Source: Gymnothorax reevesii
Taxonomy: Eukaryota > Chordata > Actinopteri > Anguilliformes > Muraenidae
Assembly (NCBI GenBank): GCA_029721435.1
Contig: CM056573.1
Coordinates: 121,421,447-121,485,446 of the forward strand
Direction of reading: 5' to 3'
Length of the DNA: 64,000 bases
Below the pieces are notes generated by a model. The model did no database searches. It saw only the letters and a program-made list of their open reading frames with translations, and was not told the origin of the DNA. Made by a program: the position numbers and the translations under genes. Positions 24,075 to 33,918 of the stretch are shown here, one piece after another (position 1 is the first letter of the stretch; each line of letters opens with the position of its first letter).

Positions 24075-25646
24075 CAGTGGGGTAAATAAGTATTTGACCC
24101 CCCGCTGATTTTGCAGGTTTGCCCACTTACAAAGATTGCAACGATCTATAATTTTAATCGTACATACATTCTAACAGTGAGAGACAGAATCACAAAGAAA
24201 ATTCCAGAAAATCACATCATATGAATTCATAAAAATTGATAACCATCTGATGAGGAAAAATAAGTATTTGACCCCCTACCAAACAGCAAGTATTCTGGGT
24301 CCCACAAGCCAGTTAGACTTTCTATAAGACACACCCCCAATCCCAATTAATTATTGGCATCAAATACACCTGCCTCACCTCATTACCTGTATAAAAGACA
24401 CCTGTCCACTCCCAAACAACCAGATTCCAACATCTCCACCATGGACATGACCAAAGAGCTGTCTAAGGACATCAGAAACAAGATTGTTGACCTACAAAAG
24501 GCTGGGATGGGCTACAAGAGAATCGGAAAGCAACTTTGAGAGAAAAGATCAACTGTCGGTGCAGTTATCAGGAAATAGAAGAAGTACCACACTGCCGCCA
24601 ACCTCCCTCGGTCTGGGCCTCCATGCAAGGTCTCGCCTCATGAGATGTCCCTGATCATGCGAACGGTGAGGAATCACAAGGGGGGAACTGGTTAATGAAC
24701 TGAAGGCAGCTGGGACCACAGTTACAAAAGAAACAGTTGGTAACACACTACGCGGTCATGGATTGAAATCCTGGAGCGCACGCAAGGTCCCCCTGCTCAA
24801 GAAGGCACATGTACAGGCCCGCCTGAAGTTCGCCATTGACCACCTGGATGACTCAGAAGAGGCCTGGAAGAAGGTGATGTGGTCAGATGAGACCAAAATA
24901 GAACTTTTTGGGCTCAACTCAACTCGCCGTGTTTGGAGGGCAAAGAAAACAGAGTACAACCCAAAGAACACCATCACCACCGTCAAGCACAGTGGTGCTT
25001 TTCAGCCAAGGGGACGACACAACTTCATTGCATTGAGGGGAGGATGGACGGGGCCATATACCGTGGAATTCTGGACCAACAGCTCCTTCCCTCAGTGAGA
25101 GAGCTGAACATGGGTCGAGGTTGGGTGTTTCAGCTCGACAACTACCCAAAGCACACCGCGAAAGCAACAAAAGAGTGGCTGAAGAAGAAGTACATCGAGG
25201 GTCTGGAGTGGCTTGGCCAGTCTCCAGACCTGAATCCAATTGAAAATCTTTGGAGGGAGCTTAAAATTCGGGTTACAAGGCGATAGCCTCGGGACCTGAT
25301 TGATTTTGAGGCTGTCTGCAGGGAGGAGTGGGCCAACATCCCTGCCAAAATGTGCACAAACCTTGTCAACAACTATAAAAATTGTTTGACATCTGTGCTG
25401 GCCAATAATGGCTTTTCTACAAAATATGAACAAGCTGTTTGTCCAGGGGGTCAAATACTTATTTTTGACCAAAGATATGCAGATAAATTCCAAAAATGCA
25501 TACAGTGTCTTATTCCACTTTTTTGGTGATATTCTGTCTCTCACTGTTAAAATAAACCTATCATTAAAATTATAAACCGTTGCACTCTGTGTTAGTGGGC
25601 AAACCTGCAAAATCAGCAAGGGGTCAAATACTTATTTCCCCCACTG
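24075..25646 (+). mobile_element. Full-length Tc1/mariner element (1572 bp)
   Basis: TA target duplications at 24073-24074 and 25647-25648. Terminal repeats cagtggggtaaataagtatt and (reverse complement) cagtgggggaaataagtatt are followed by gaccccc and, further in, gattttgcaggtttgccca on both sides. Both ends intact; the transposase inside is broken. Confidence 0.95.
24442..25286 (+). pseudogene. Tc1 transposase relic (DD34E)
   Basis: Starts [19 protein letters not shown]; helix-turn-helix [11 protein letters not shown] is followed by a stop (24537). Later: [31 protein letters not shown] (first catalytic Asp), [20 protein letters not shown] (second Asp) and [15 protein letters not shown] (Glu), so the catalytic triad itself is present. 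In-frame stops near 24540 and 24577, a frameshift near 24680 and a deletion of the glycine-rich GGGSIMLWG stretch near 25000 make it non-functional. The final stop comes early at 25284. Confidence 0.9.
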
Positions 25647-26046
25647 TATGTCTGGGATATTATTTTATTCCCATTCCCATTTTCAATTTTTACTGTGATT
25701 TCTCAAATAAATCTGGCTCAATGGTTACCCAGCTTGGCGCTGATGTAGTTCTGATGTCTATCCAGGCTTGAAATGTCACAGGTAATGATAAAAGTGTAAA
25801 ACATTTGGTACTGCGTACCCTTGAGCCATGATAGTTGATGTGAAATGCGGTGTCAAAGGCAAAACTAACCCACTTTAGTGGTTTCCAGGTGGCACCACCA
25901 GCAGACTTCTTGAGATACGGTCCTAAAAATTTGGCTTTTTCTGTGGGTCTACTATATCTACCTATCTGCCAACTTACATTCAATTTCAGGGGTTCAGCAC
26001 CTCAACCTATTCAAAAAGTGCCATTTTCTCACGGAATGGCTCTTAA

Positions 26047-26481
26047 AGGACCAGTGTTTAATATTTGGCATGGTTTATTGGCAAAATCTGAATATACTAC
26101 CTATTAATATGTTTATATAAGTGTACAATCGCTATAAAATAAAATTTGTTTGGTTTTCATAGCCTTATAATTATGCGTTTATATATACATACAGCAAGGG
26201 CCTTGCTTTAGAGACGTCGCCATCTTGCACCGCCATGCTGGTACGGCAGCCCGACCGGACAATCCAGCTAGCTAGAGAATGTGTTTTGCCTGTATAAATC
26301 CCAGTCGTGGAAGACGCCATTTCTGCCAAAGTGTTTAGGTCCTCGGAGGCCACCGTGTTTTTGCCGACAGGAGGGGTGAGCGTGAGTGAGTGAGTGAGTG
26401 AGTGAGTGAGTGAGTGAGTGCAGTCTAGAATCTGAACGCTGGATGTACTGATCCCCCCCCCCCATTTTACACACTGGTCCT
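26047..26481. mobile_element. TTAA-flanked MITE (435 bp)
   Basis: Termini aggaccagtgtttaatatttgg-like at the left and, in reverse complement, aggaccagtgtgtaaaatgg at the right; flanked by ttaa at 26043-26046 and 26482-26485. The left ttaa is also the right flank of the element ending at 26042. Ends match a MITE I know as very abundant in teleosts. Contains a (gtga)n microsatellite and a C-run near its right end. Confidence 0.85.
26380..26419 (+). repeat. (GTGA)n microsatellite
   Basis: About nine uninterrupted gtga units inside the MITE at 26047-26481. Confidence 0.95.
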
Positions 26482-26809
26482 TTAAACACTTATTTTTATT
26501 GCCTTTTTTTTTTTGAAGTAATTTTTGACTCATGTCTGGGTTTGTCCAAGAGGTGAATGGAATTATCTTACCTCAATCTAGAATTGAGTCAGAATGACCT
26601 AAAATCAGTGGCAGAATTTCTTTTTCTAAGAAAAAAAGGAATAGAAATAAGTGTTTAAGTCAAAATACAATATTGGAATGCTTGGTAAGATCTTGTTTTT
26701 GCAGTATGCCAAAATGTGAAGAAAAGTAATGTTCTGTGAGATTGTCTATTTTATCTTGCCATGCAAAGTTTCAGTTTTGTCATTATGAGTTCCCAGTGCC
26801 TGGACTTAC

Positions 26810-26919
26810 CCTGCCAAAGATGGGTACAAGGTGATGCTCACACATGGAGAACATGTCAATGTCTTTCACGATCACCATTTCGTCATGGTCCTCGTCGAAT
26901 ATTGCATCATTTAGAACAT
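26810..26919 (-). CDS. gch1: GTP cyclohydrolase I, exon 2 (110 bp)
   Basis: The minus strand encodes [20 protein letters not shown] followed by [16 protein letters not shown]. The CEHH motif carries the zinc-binding Cys and His and the catalytic His of GTP cyclohydrolase I (human Cys141, His143, His144 from memory). The exon has a 2-base phase at its start, an acceptor with a T-rich tract (ttttttcag at 26920-26928) and a gtaagt donor at 26804-26809. Length 110 bp and both phases match the human exon 2 as I recall it. Homohexamer/decamer assembly is known for the family. Exon 3 lies 25.4 kb downstream, so this intron has been greatly enlarged by transposons. Gly-Arg at the end, where mammals have Gly-Lys, suggests a fish paralogue. 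Confidence 0.96.
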
Positions 26920-27614
26920 CTGAAAAAAGATGGAAATTTTAAGCCAACTTACTAGTGTAATGTTAAGCACACACACACATATTGCGTATCTATGCAGCCA
27001 ACCAAGTCTGTGACATCAGAACATGCGTCATATTGTTCCGTTTCGAACAATTCCTCTCCTGTCTAAGCAGACCTGCAAAATTATATCCCCCTATTTCATT
27101 CTCTACTCTTTTTTTCCTTCTCCAAACTCATATCATTGCTCAAATAAACCTGTTTTATCTGTTTGCGATGATGCTGTCCCCTTTCTCGCTCAAGGCTTTT
27201 AATTTCCTGACTGCCTATCTCGCCGTGGGGAAAATTTCCGCAGGAACACAGGAAGTGCAGTTGCTCGACTTGTTGCCGTGCACAACGGCGAGGCTGCGTC
27301 TTCAACTTCAGTTAGTCATTTGTGGGAGTCAAAGTGCGTCAGGGGTCCCTCACAATACGAAAGAGAAGTACACTAGAAGAATTCTCCCCATTGAAGTGCA
27401 GTGGCAAAGGATAAAGAAGCATGCAAAATGGAATAAAATCTTAATGATCGGGTGATACATCTAGGTACATAAAACTAGACCTAAGCCATCTGTTTAATAA
27501 TCATATAAAAGGTATTTATTTACACTGGAACAGCATGTTTTGCATTTCAGCTTACATTTGGAAATTTGCTTAATAAAAATTTAACTCCATAAATGAGTCT
27601 ATGACAACTCAGAC

Positions 27615-27807
27615 CACTGTTTCCCAGCCCTGGTCCTGCAGTACTCCTTCTCTGCACATTTCAGATTTCGCCCAAATCTGATGCACCCATTGCAGCCCAT
27701 CAAGTAATCCACTAATGAAGTAATAGGCTGAATCGTTTGCGAAAATCTGGGAATGATTTTAAATGTGCAGAGCAGGGGTGCTTCTGGACTAGGGTTGGAA
27801 AATACTG
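27615..27807. mobile_element. hAT-like MITE (diverged)
   Basis: Left end cactgtttcccagccctggt followed by cctgcagtac, and reverse-complemented right end cagtattttccaaccctagt followed by ccagaagcac; both arms share ctctgcacattt further in. This is a common teleost MITE with about 45-bp imperfect ends. The expected 8-bp target duplication is not recognisable. Confidence 0.7.
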
Positions 27808-28092
27808 ATGTAGTTTCCATGCGGCGAATGAAATCAAAATCCAGACCTGGTGTTCTCCCCCTTCCTGGCAATTAAGTGAACAAATTATTAATGCCAATAG
27901 GCCAGAATTTCATCATGCCTGACTCCCACATAAATGGAAGGTGGAAAAACAGCAGTTCTTTGCCCACCAGGACCGTGATTTAGGGATCTCTGATGTAGAT
28001 AATGCATTATCAAAGTCTTTTTTTGATTGACCATGTGATAGTTTTGATTACTGTTTAACAAACACTCAAAGGGCCACTTCATTAGGTACACG

Positions 28093-28883
28093 TCACTTGT
28101 ACCAGGGCAGACCCCCTTTTGCCTTCAGAATTGCCATGATTCTTCTTGGCATAGATTCAAAAAGGTGCTGGAAACACTCCTCAGAGATTTTGGTCCATAT
28201 TGACATGATTACATCACGCAGTTGTTGCAGATTTGTCAGCTGCACATCCATGATGTGAATCTCCTGTTTCACCACATCCCAAAGGTGCTCTATTGGATTA
28301 ATATCTGGTGACTGTGGAGGCCATTTGGGTACTGTGAACTGAACACATTGCCATGTCCAAGAAACCAGCTTGAGCTGTGACACGACATGTTACCCTGCTT
28401 GAAGTGCCCATCAAAAGATAAACCAGTTTGAGCTTTATGACACGACATGTTACCCTGCTGGAAGTGCCCATCAAAAGATGGGTATAATATGGTCATAAAA
28501 GGATGGACATGGTCAGCAACAATACTCAGGTAAGCAGTGGCATTTAAATGATGCTCAATTGGCACTAAGGGGCCCAAAGTGTGCCAAGAAAATATCCCCC
28601 ACACCATTACACCACCACCACTAACCTGAACTGTTGATACAAGGCAGAATGGATCCATGCTCTCATGTTGTTTGAGCCAAATCCTGACCCTACCATCCGA
28701 ATGTAACAGCAGAAATTGAGACTCATCAGATGAGTCAACGTTTTCCCAATCTTCTATTGTCCAATTTTGGTAGGCCTGTGCAAATTGTAGCCTCAGTTTC
28801 CTGTTTTTTACTGACAGAAGAAGCACTGATGTGGCCTTCAGTAGCTGCAGCCCATCTGCTTCAAGGTTCAACATGTTGTGCAT
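28093..28883 (-). pseudogene. Tc1-like transposase relic with in-frame tandem duplication
   Basis: Minus-strand pieces: RKLRLQFAQAYQNWTIEDWE, SSDESQFLLLHSDGRVRIW (first Asp kept), GGGVMVWGIFSWHTLGPL, FQQGNMSCHKAQ where Gly replaces the second catalytic Asp, and PDINPIEHLWDVVKQEI (Glu kept). The block with the lost Asp is duplicated in tandem (28362-28420 and 28421-28480). A frameshift near 28380 splits the C-terminus. N-terminal sequence continues to about 29070 in broken frames. Inactive. Confidence 0.85.
28362..28480. repeat. 59/60-bp tandem duplication
   Basis: Two adjacent copies, each starting aaccag(c/t)ttgagct and ending gcccatcaaaagat, inside the Tc1-like transposase. Copies differ at a few sites, so the duplication is not new. 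Confidence 0.9.
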
Positions 28884-29664
28884 TCAAAGATGCTCTTCTG
28901 CATACCTTGGTTTTACTGGGAGGTTATTTGAGTTGCTGTTGCCTTGCGATCAGCTCAAACCAGTCTGGCCATTCTCCTCTGACCTCTGGCATCAACAAGG
29001 CATTTTTGCCCAGAAAACTGCCTCTCACAGGGTATTTTCTCATTTTCGAACCATTCTCTGTAAACCCTGGACAAAGTCCGGGAGCCCGACAAGGATCTTT
29101 GTGTGAACCTGGAATTGTCAGTAAAAGTTTTTTTCTTTGCTGATTCTAGTGGTGTAGGAGTCCCTCTCCAATAATCTGAGTGATGGCCAGTGGCCACTTT
29201 TGGGGAAATTTAGATATTAACCCCTTAGGCTCCGAATTCTAAAAAATAATTGAAAAAATACTTTTTTCATCATTTTGTTACATTTATTTTAGATATCTAC
29301 TTATATTGCTACAGAGTTGCAAAGAGTGAGGATATTTGACAACTGGAAGCTCAATTTTGTGTGTTTATTTGCATATTAACCCATTCCCGACAGTTAAGAA
29401 GTACCGTATCATATCTAAGTATATTTAATTCTCATGGCAAACTGGAACAAAATTAAGGTTCCTACATTTACAAGCACGTATCTGAGCGAGTGAGACATTA
29501 AAACAAGAACCGCTGCCTTTCAGGATCAGTGATAAATTTTTAACCCTTCCATTCAGAACACAATATTTTAATTTGAATAGGTTTGGAAACAAATCCCCAT
29601 ATCGAGTATTGTATGTGTTTCAAAATCAAACCCATCTCCTTAGTCTCTAATGGAAGCATTTACA

Positions 29665-31106
29665 GGCGAGTGCATCCAATGCTGTAGCATGCATAAAATA
29701 CGTTGCAAGGTGTCCCATGGGATCTGCAGGTGCACCTCATAGAATTGTAAGGGTTCTTGCTCTTGCAACCGCAGCAAATCAAGTTCAAAATTTAGTCTGG
29801 AGTGCATTTGACACTTTCAGGTGTAGTTACAGGAATGAGGGCTTTGTTCGCCATGTCTTTTTTCCAGCCAAAGTCCTCAGCATTCAGGGTCTGCGGGTCA
29901 CTAAACTCTAAATTTCTCCAAAGTGTTGCTTGGAAGTGTGCCTGTTCATGTTTTCACTGAACGCCTGTGTCGTAGGTGGCAAAGAGCAGAGGTTGCGTGA
30001 AAAACAATGACCTTTTCCGTTTTTCTTACACAAAACACGCAGCCTTGTCTCAGACATAGAATCACTTGTCTTGAGTCTATGGCAGGCAGAGATGAAGAAA
30101 GTGGACTACCTCAGAACATCTTCGAGCGGAGAGTCAATGTTACCGATCGTTGATGAGTCATGTCCAGCTCGAAGATTCTTCACAACAGTACCCTTCCCAA
30201 TTCCATAACAGCACGCGACAGCGTCGCAACTGAATAATGCACAGGCAGGGAGCAGATCTGCAACAATTTCAGAATGTTTTTTGTCTGCTAATTTAATATC
30301 AATCACAGTTCTACCCTTGCTTGGGGATTCACAGGTATGTTTAGTTCAGCCCTTTAATAGTGATACAGAAGTAGGACAAACACATCAGTGTCATGACATA
30401 TCACTGTTTCTGTCCTTGCGTCTGGTGCACATTTCACTAACTGCTGTACAATTATGATATCTGCCTCCTCATGAGAAGTTTTCAGATAAAATCTTGTCTC
30501 AATATCCTCACCTTCATTAGAGATTTCAATGGGGCATGGATCTTCCCCTGTAACAACTAGCGTGGGGCCTTTAAGACGCGTATGAGACAACCTATCTTGC
30601 TGCAGGTCCTGACAGATGATACGCATGCGTTGCTTCTTATTCTCAACAACAGTCAGAATAACCGTCTGTGATGGCAATTTGGTTTTGCAGTTTAACTGGT
30701 GAATATGAGTGATTCAGTTTGTCGCCCACTCCAAGCTACAGACTTGATACTGAAGTCTTGGTACCGGGGATACATCACTTGTCTCAAGATACTTGGCAAT
30801 GCGGTTTTTGAAATTATCAACAAAGTCTGAGATAATTCCCTGCTCAGGCCAATGAACAGTCCATAGCAAAGCAGAGCCATCTATGATGGTTGCATCTGCA
30901 TGTCTCCTATTATGGTCTGACACTTCCACTTGCAGTTTCTTCTTCAGGGCAGATTTGCTCTTTGCAATTTGCATACCCTTTTCAGTGAAAATAGAAGCTG
31001 GCGCTGGTGCAAGTTCATGTGAGATGACATCCTGAATGCCAACTTCCTGGGAACTTGATAACAGACCAATAACCCTTGAATAAACTGCATTTACTCCAAC
31101 TATCAT
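29665..31106 (-). pseudogene. XPG/FEN-like nuclease with Cys-rich C-terminus, decayed
   Basis: Minus strand, in order: SHELAPAPASIFTEKGMQIA; ATIIDGSALLWTVHWP (acidic residue of the nuclease N-terminal half, about 30880); after a frameshift RYQDFSIKSVAWSGRQTE (30770); QLNCKTKLPSQTVILTVVEN (30650); TSHEEADIIIVQQL and ICHDTDVFVLLLYHY (acidic cluster, 30380-30480); LLPACALFSCDAVACCYGIG then KGTVVKNLRAG (helix-hairpin-helix-like, 30150-30260); CSLPPTTQAFSENMNRH (29960); and CCGCKSKNPYNSMRCTC with further CxxxxC pairs (29680-29790). The order PIN-like core, H3TH, Cys cluster is that of a family of unnamed proteins I recall from fish and cnidarian genomes. At least two frameshifts and several stops. 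Confidence 0.75.
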
Positions 31107-31215
31107 GTTGTTCGTGAACTAAATTAACTTGGGCCCACAGAGCCATCTACTGAGCTGCTTTGGAACAAGTTGTCTTAAGCTGGTAAGAGGTGTTGAATTC
31201 AGTATCACTCGAGAG

Positions 31216-31417
31216 CAGGGGTGTCAAACTGACTCGTAAACGGGCCAAGAGGCTGCAGGTTTTCACTCCAACAATGCAGAAGCGCACCTGATACAACTAA
31301 TCAGTTGTGCAGGCCTAGATCAGTTAATTAAATCAGTGCTTTCAGGTGAGTTTCTGCTTGGTAGAATTGAAGACCTGCAGCCTCTTGGCCCGTTTACGGG
31401 TCAGTTTGACGCCCCTG
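31216..31417. mobile_element. hAT MITE (202 bp) with 8-bp target duplication
   Basis: Inverted ends caggggtgtcaaactgac and (reverse complement) caggggcgtcaaactgac continue as near-perfect arms for about 45 bp. Target duplications ctcgagag (31208-31215) and ctctagag (31418-31425) differ at one base. The 8-bp duplication and ca...tg ends fit hAT. It is inserted in the XPG-nuclease element. Confidence 0.93.
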
Positions 31418-31923
31418 CTCTAGAGGAAAGGGGTTAATTTCATTAAATTTTGGATTTTTGATAGAAAAAAAACATATATCAATTTAACAGCTTACCTTTT
31501 ATCCCCAAAATGTCAAGAATATCAATACAAGATGAAATTTAGAAAATGACCGGATTTGTTGTTGTCGGCAGTGAAAACAAAGGGTTAAAGTGGTACTTTT
31601 GTAATCCCACTGGAATAATTAGCCATTATCATGACTCAAAGATGTACTGGGGTGAATTTGCATCCAGAAAAAAATGAGGTATGTCCATTCAGTGGGGAAT
31701 AATTCCATAAAAAAGAATAAAACTCAAAAGATGAGGCATGTAGACATCTGAAATTCCCCAATAGTGGCAGCTGGCCATCACTCAGATTCTTGAAGAGGGA
31801 CCCCAACAGCACCAAGATCAGCAGAGAAAAAAAACTTTTACTCGCAATTCCTGGTTCCCCATGCTGGCTCCCGGAATAAGATGGCTATTTATGAAAATCC
31901 CGATAGATCGGCAGTTGCTGAAA

Positions 31924-32377
31924 TGGAGCTTTGAGTAATTCTGATGGGCACGGAGTCAAGCTTGGTAACTATAGTAGCCGCTTCTCGAGCTTGAATCACC
32001 TGAGTGCTCTTGGATGTCATCTGATTTGCCGTCACATGATTGCTCGATTGATTTGCTAGTTTACTTAAGCTCGCATTCTGAGCAGAGGCTCTGCAGCATG
32101 TACGCTTAACATCCCTCCTCCTCCCCAGCTCCTCCTGTCATTTGTAGCTTCTGTAATCCTGTTCTTTCATGTCTAACTGTCACACATTACAATGTCTCTT
32201 CTGTCTGAGGTCATTGTTGCTTTTGGCTCTGTTCTTTGGACAGGGGGGTTAATAGCAGCTCCCTGCCTTCGGTTCCACGCTGGACGGGCAGGGATCTCTC
32301 GAACAGAGCCATACCGCCAAACTCAATGTATGCTTCTATATTTTAATAAATGTTCTCTTTGACAAAGTGTCCCATCA
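31924..32377 (+). mobile_element. Solo LTR (454 bp)
   Basis: Starts tggagctttgag, ends gtgtcccatca, flanked by gaaa at 31920-31923 and 32378-32381. A polyadenylation signal, aataaa, lies at 32345-32350 close to the 3' end. Continuity of the Tc1-like host sequence across it confirms the boundaries. A 4-bp target duplication suits Ty3/Gypsy-type elements. The internal part was lost, presumably by LTR recombination. Confidence 0.82.
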
Positions 32378-32558
32378 GAAATATACAGTCCAGCCCGTCT
32401 GGCGTCAACAATTATGCCACATTCAAAGTCACTTAAATCACCTTTCTTCCCCATTCTGATGCTCGGTTTGAACTTCAGCAGATCGTCTTGACTATGTCTT
32501 CAAGCCTAAATGCATCAAGTTGCTGCCATGTGATTGGCTGATGAGATATTTGCGTTAA

Positions 32559-33496
32559 GGGTAGTTTTACAGTCAGGGTACATGGCCGAAAATCACACTA
32601 GTGACACAATTATTGTTGGATTATAATGGTACTTAAATACAGCTGTGTCACAATAATAGGCTCTCCCAGTTCTACCTACCACGTCGAAAAAATGATTCAA
32701 AACGCATAATTTATGCCAAAAATATGGTAAATGTGTCATTTTGGGATGATTTTGCGAGTCTCATCTCATTTTCTCTAATGTTTCACCACCTGCAGCACTG
32801 GGTTTATGAATGATATGCAACAATGGTGCGTATTTTTTAATGGTCAAGACTCAACATGTATGAAATGAAAAAAATTGGTTATCACACAAACAGTCGGTTG
32901 ATCATGAGACCATCTAATTAATAATCATGTCATTTCCGTCAAAAAATGTCCTCTCCGAAACAGGGGTGTCAGTTTTATAACAAAACTTGGCCAAGGAATT
33001 CAATAACTGCTGATAAAATTCACTAAAATAGTCAGCACAAAGTTGCAGCATTCATTTCCTCTGTACTCGCACAACCATCCGGTGCAGGCAGATTTGACTG
33101 CATGAATGCAGTAATTCCGTCAAAAAATGTCCTCTCCGAAAAAAGGAACATCTGTCCATTTACTCCACAGCAACCATGAACACTTCAAATCCTGGTGATG
33201 CGTTTACTAGCGTTTGTCCTCATGTACATGCACATTAGCAGACTGATTTATACTGGAGTGCATTTTTTCTTCTCAAGAGGGTAATTTAATAATGAACATA
33301 GTTTTCCATTTTTCAGCATATATCTGAATGATGGCAGGCCCTGCAAAATATTTCGGCACCTGGATGCCTCAAAACACCAAAAAACATGATGAGGGACCTC
33401 TTGCCTACGAAAAACCATCAAAACTGTTCTGATTAAACCACTTTTATTTTTGACCCTCATGAGACTGCATGGTGTACCCTGACTGTAAAATGACCC
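32559..33496. mobile_element. TTAA-flanked DNA transposon (938 bp)
   Basis: Flanked by ttaa (32555-32558, 33497-33500). Ends gggtagttttacagtcaggg and, in reverse complement, gggtcattttacagtcaggg, then tacaccatg/tacatgg. It interrupts the last 45 bp of the Tc1-like element. Non-coding. Inside are two copies of ccgtcaaaaaatgtcctctc (32938 and 33117), a motif also seen near 41710 and 41870. Confidence 0.88.
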
Positions 33497-33747
33497 TTAA
33501 CGAGCAGTTGAACAGTTGTGCCTAATTATGTGGCCAGTGAGTGTATATGCCAATTTAAATGATTAGAAATATACACTGTATAACACATGCATTTTAAATT
33601 GAACTAGGCCTCAGTCCTCTCCGCACGTGCAAGACACAGTCTGTAAGATGAATGTGTGTGTTTCTAATTCACAGATACGCCAGGAACTCTTTGTCCTGGC
33701 AGTACCAAGAGTTCAAATCAAATCTTATTCCTAAACCAAAACAATGG

Positions 33748-33918
33748 CATGGCAAGGTCATGGAACTGGGTGTCTTAGGTGATGGGAGAGGGAGGTTATG
33801 TCAGTGAAGGACCAGCTTGTATGATTTGATGTCAGCTTACTATTTCTCAGTTTTCACATTCTCTTTCAGTTTGCAAATGGATAAAAGTCTTCTTGCAAGG
33901 TTTTGCAGTGGATCTGTG
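33748..33918 (+). repeat. Dispersed repeat D, copy 1
   Basis: Shares ggcaaggtcatgg, gaccagcttgtatgatttga and agtggatctgtg, in order and spacing, with 39851-40021. About 80 percent similar by eye, same orientation. Confidence 0.75.

Larger units (their letters stand above)
22738..26042. mobile_element. TTAA-flanked DNA transposon, about 200-bp inverted ends
   Basis: Flanked by ttaa at 22734-22737 and 26043-26046. Termini gagccattccacgagaga and (reverse complement) gagccattccgtgagaaa start inverted arms traceable for about 200 bp (gccacctggaagccact on one side, gccacctggaaaccact on the other). TTAA target sites are the mark of piggyBac and Kolobok superfamilies. Without the nested Tc1 (24075-25646) it is about 1.7 kb. 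I see no transposase domain, so probably non-autonomous. Confidence 0.8.
22686..26706. mobile_element. Outer MITE with cactgcaaaaac ends, split by nested elements
   Basis: Left end cactgcaaaaacaaaatctt at 22686 and, in reverse complement, right end tactgcaaaaacaagatctt at 26706. This is the terminus of a very common teleost MITE (hAT-like by memory). Only about 50 bp remain left of the insertions and about 225 bp right of them; about 275 bp originally. It contains the elements at 22738-26042 and 26047-26481. The right end lies 103 bp from gch exon 2. Confidence 0.7.
1363..26809 (-). other. Intron 2 of the gch gene (25.4 kb)
   Basis: Bounded by the gtaagt donor at 26804-26809 and the acceptor at 1363-1365. 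It holds the repeats listed separately. Stretches at 1400-2200, 2400-4380, 5620-6480, 6670-7430, 7750-9390, 12600-15640, 16840-17700 and 20000-20990 contain no coding region or element I recognise; open frames there are short, start-to-stop noise. Confidence 0.9.
29077..31875 (-). mobile_element. Long-TIR DNA transposon with XPG/FEN-like nuclease gene (Academ-like)
   Basis: Inverted ends of about 130-140 bp: both start tccgggagcc and share agtaaaagtttttt, tgctgat, gtccctct and atctgagtgatggccag in order, then diverge. It interrupts the Tc1-like element between aaaccctgg and agatggc. The target duplication is unclear (caaag versus ataag at the two sides). It carries the nuclease relic at 29665-31106 and a hAT MITE at 31216-31417. 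From memory, Academ (AcademX lineage) elements encode XPG nuclease and a Cys-rich finger; assignment to that superfamily is inference. Confidence 0.75.
28063..33543 (-). mobile_element. Tc1-like element, split by three insertions
   Basis: Left end cactcaaagggccacttcat and reverse-complemented right end cactcactggccacataatt, with ta at 33544-33545. The body (about 1.28 kb) is interrupted by the nuclease element (29077-31875), a solo LTR (31924-32377) and a TTAA element (32559-33496). After each insertion the sequence resumes exactly where it stopped, which fixes the insertion boundaries. Family is widespread in teleosts (gtgctctattggattaata; gccatgtgattggctgat). Confidence 0.88.

Noticed and set aside
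27615..27807. 8-bp target duplication for this MITE
   Set aside because: Flanks actcagac and atgtagtt do not match, so none is claimed.
29077..31875. Definite target duplication of the nuclease element
   Set aside because: caaag and ataag agree at only three of five bases; several alignments of the ends are possible.
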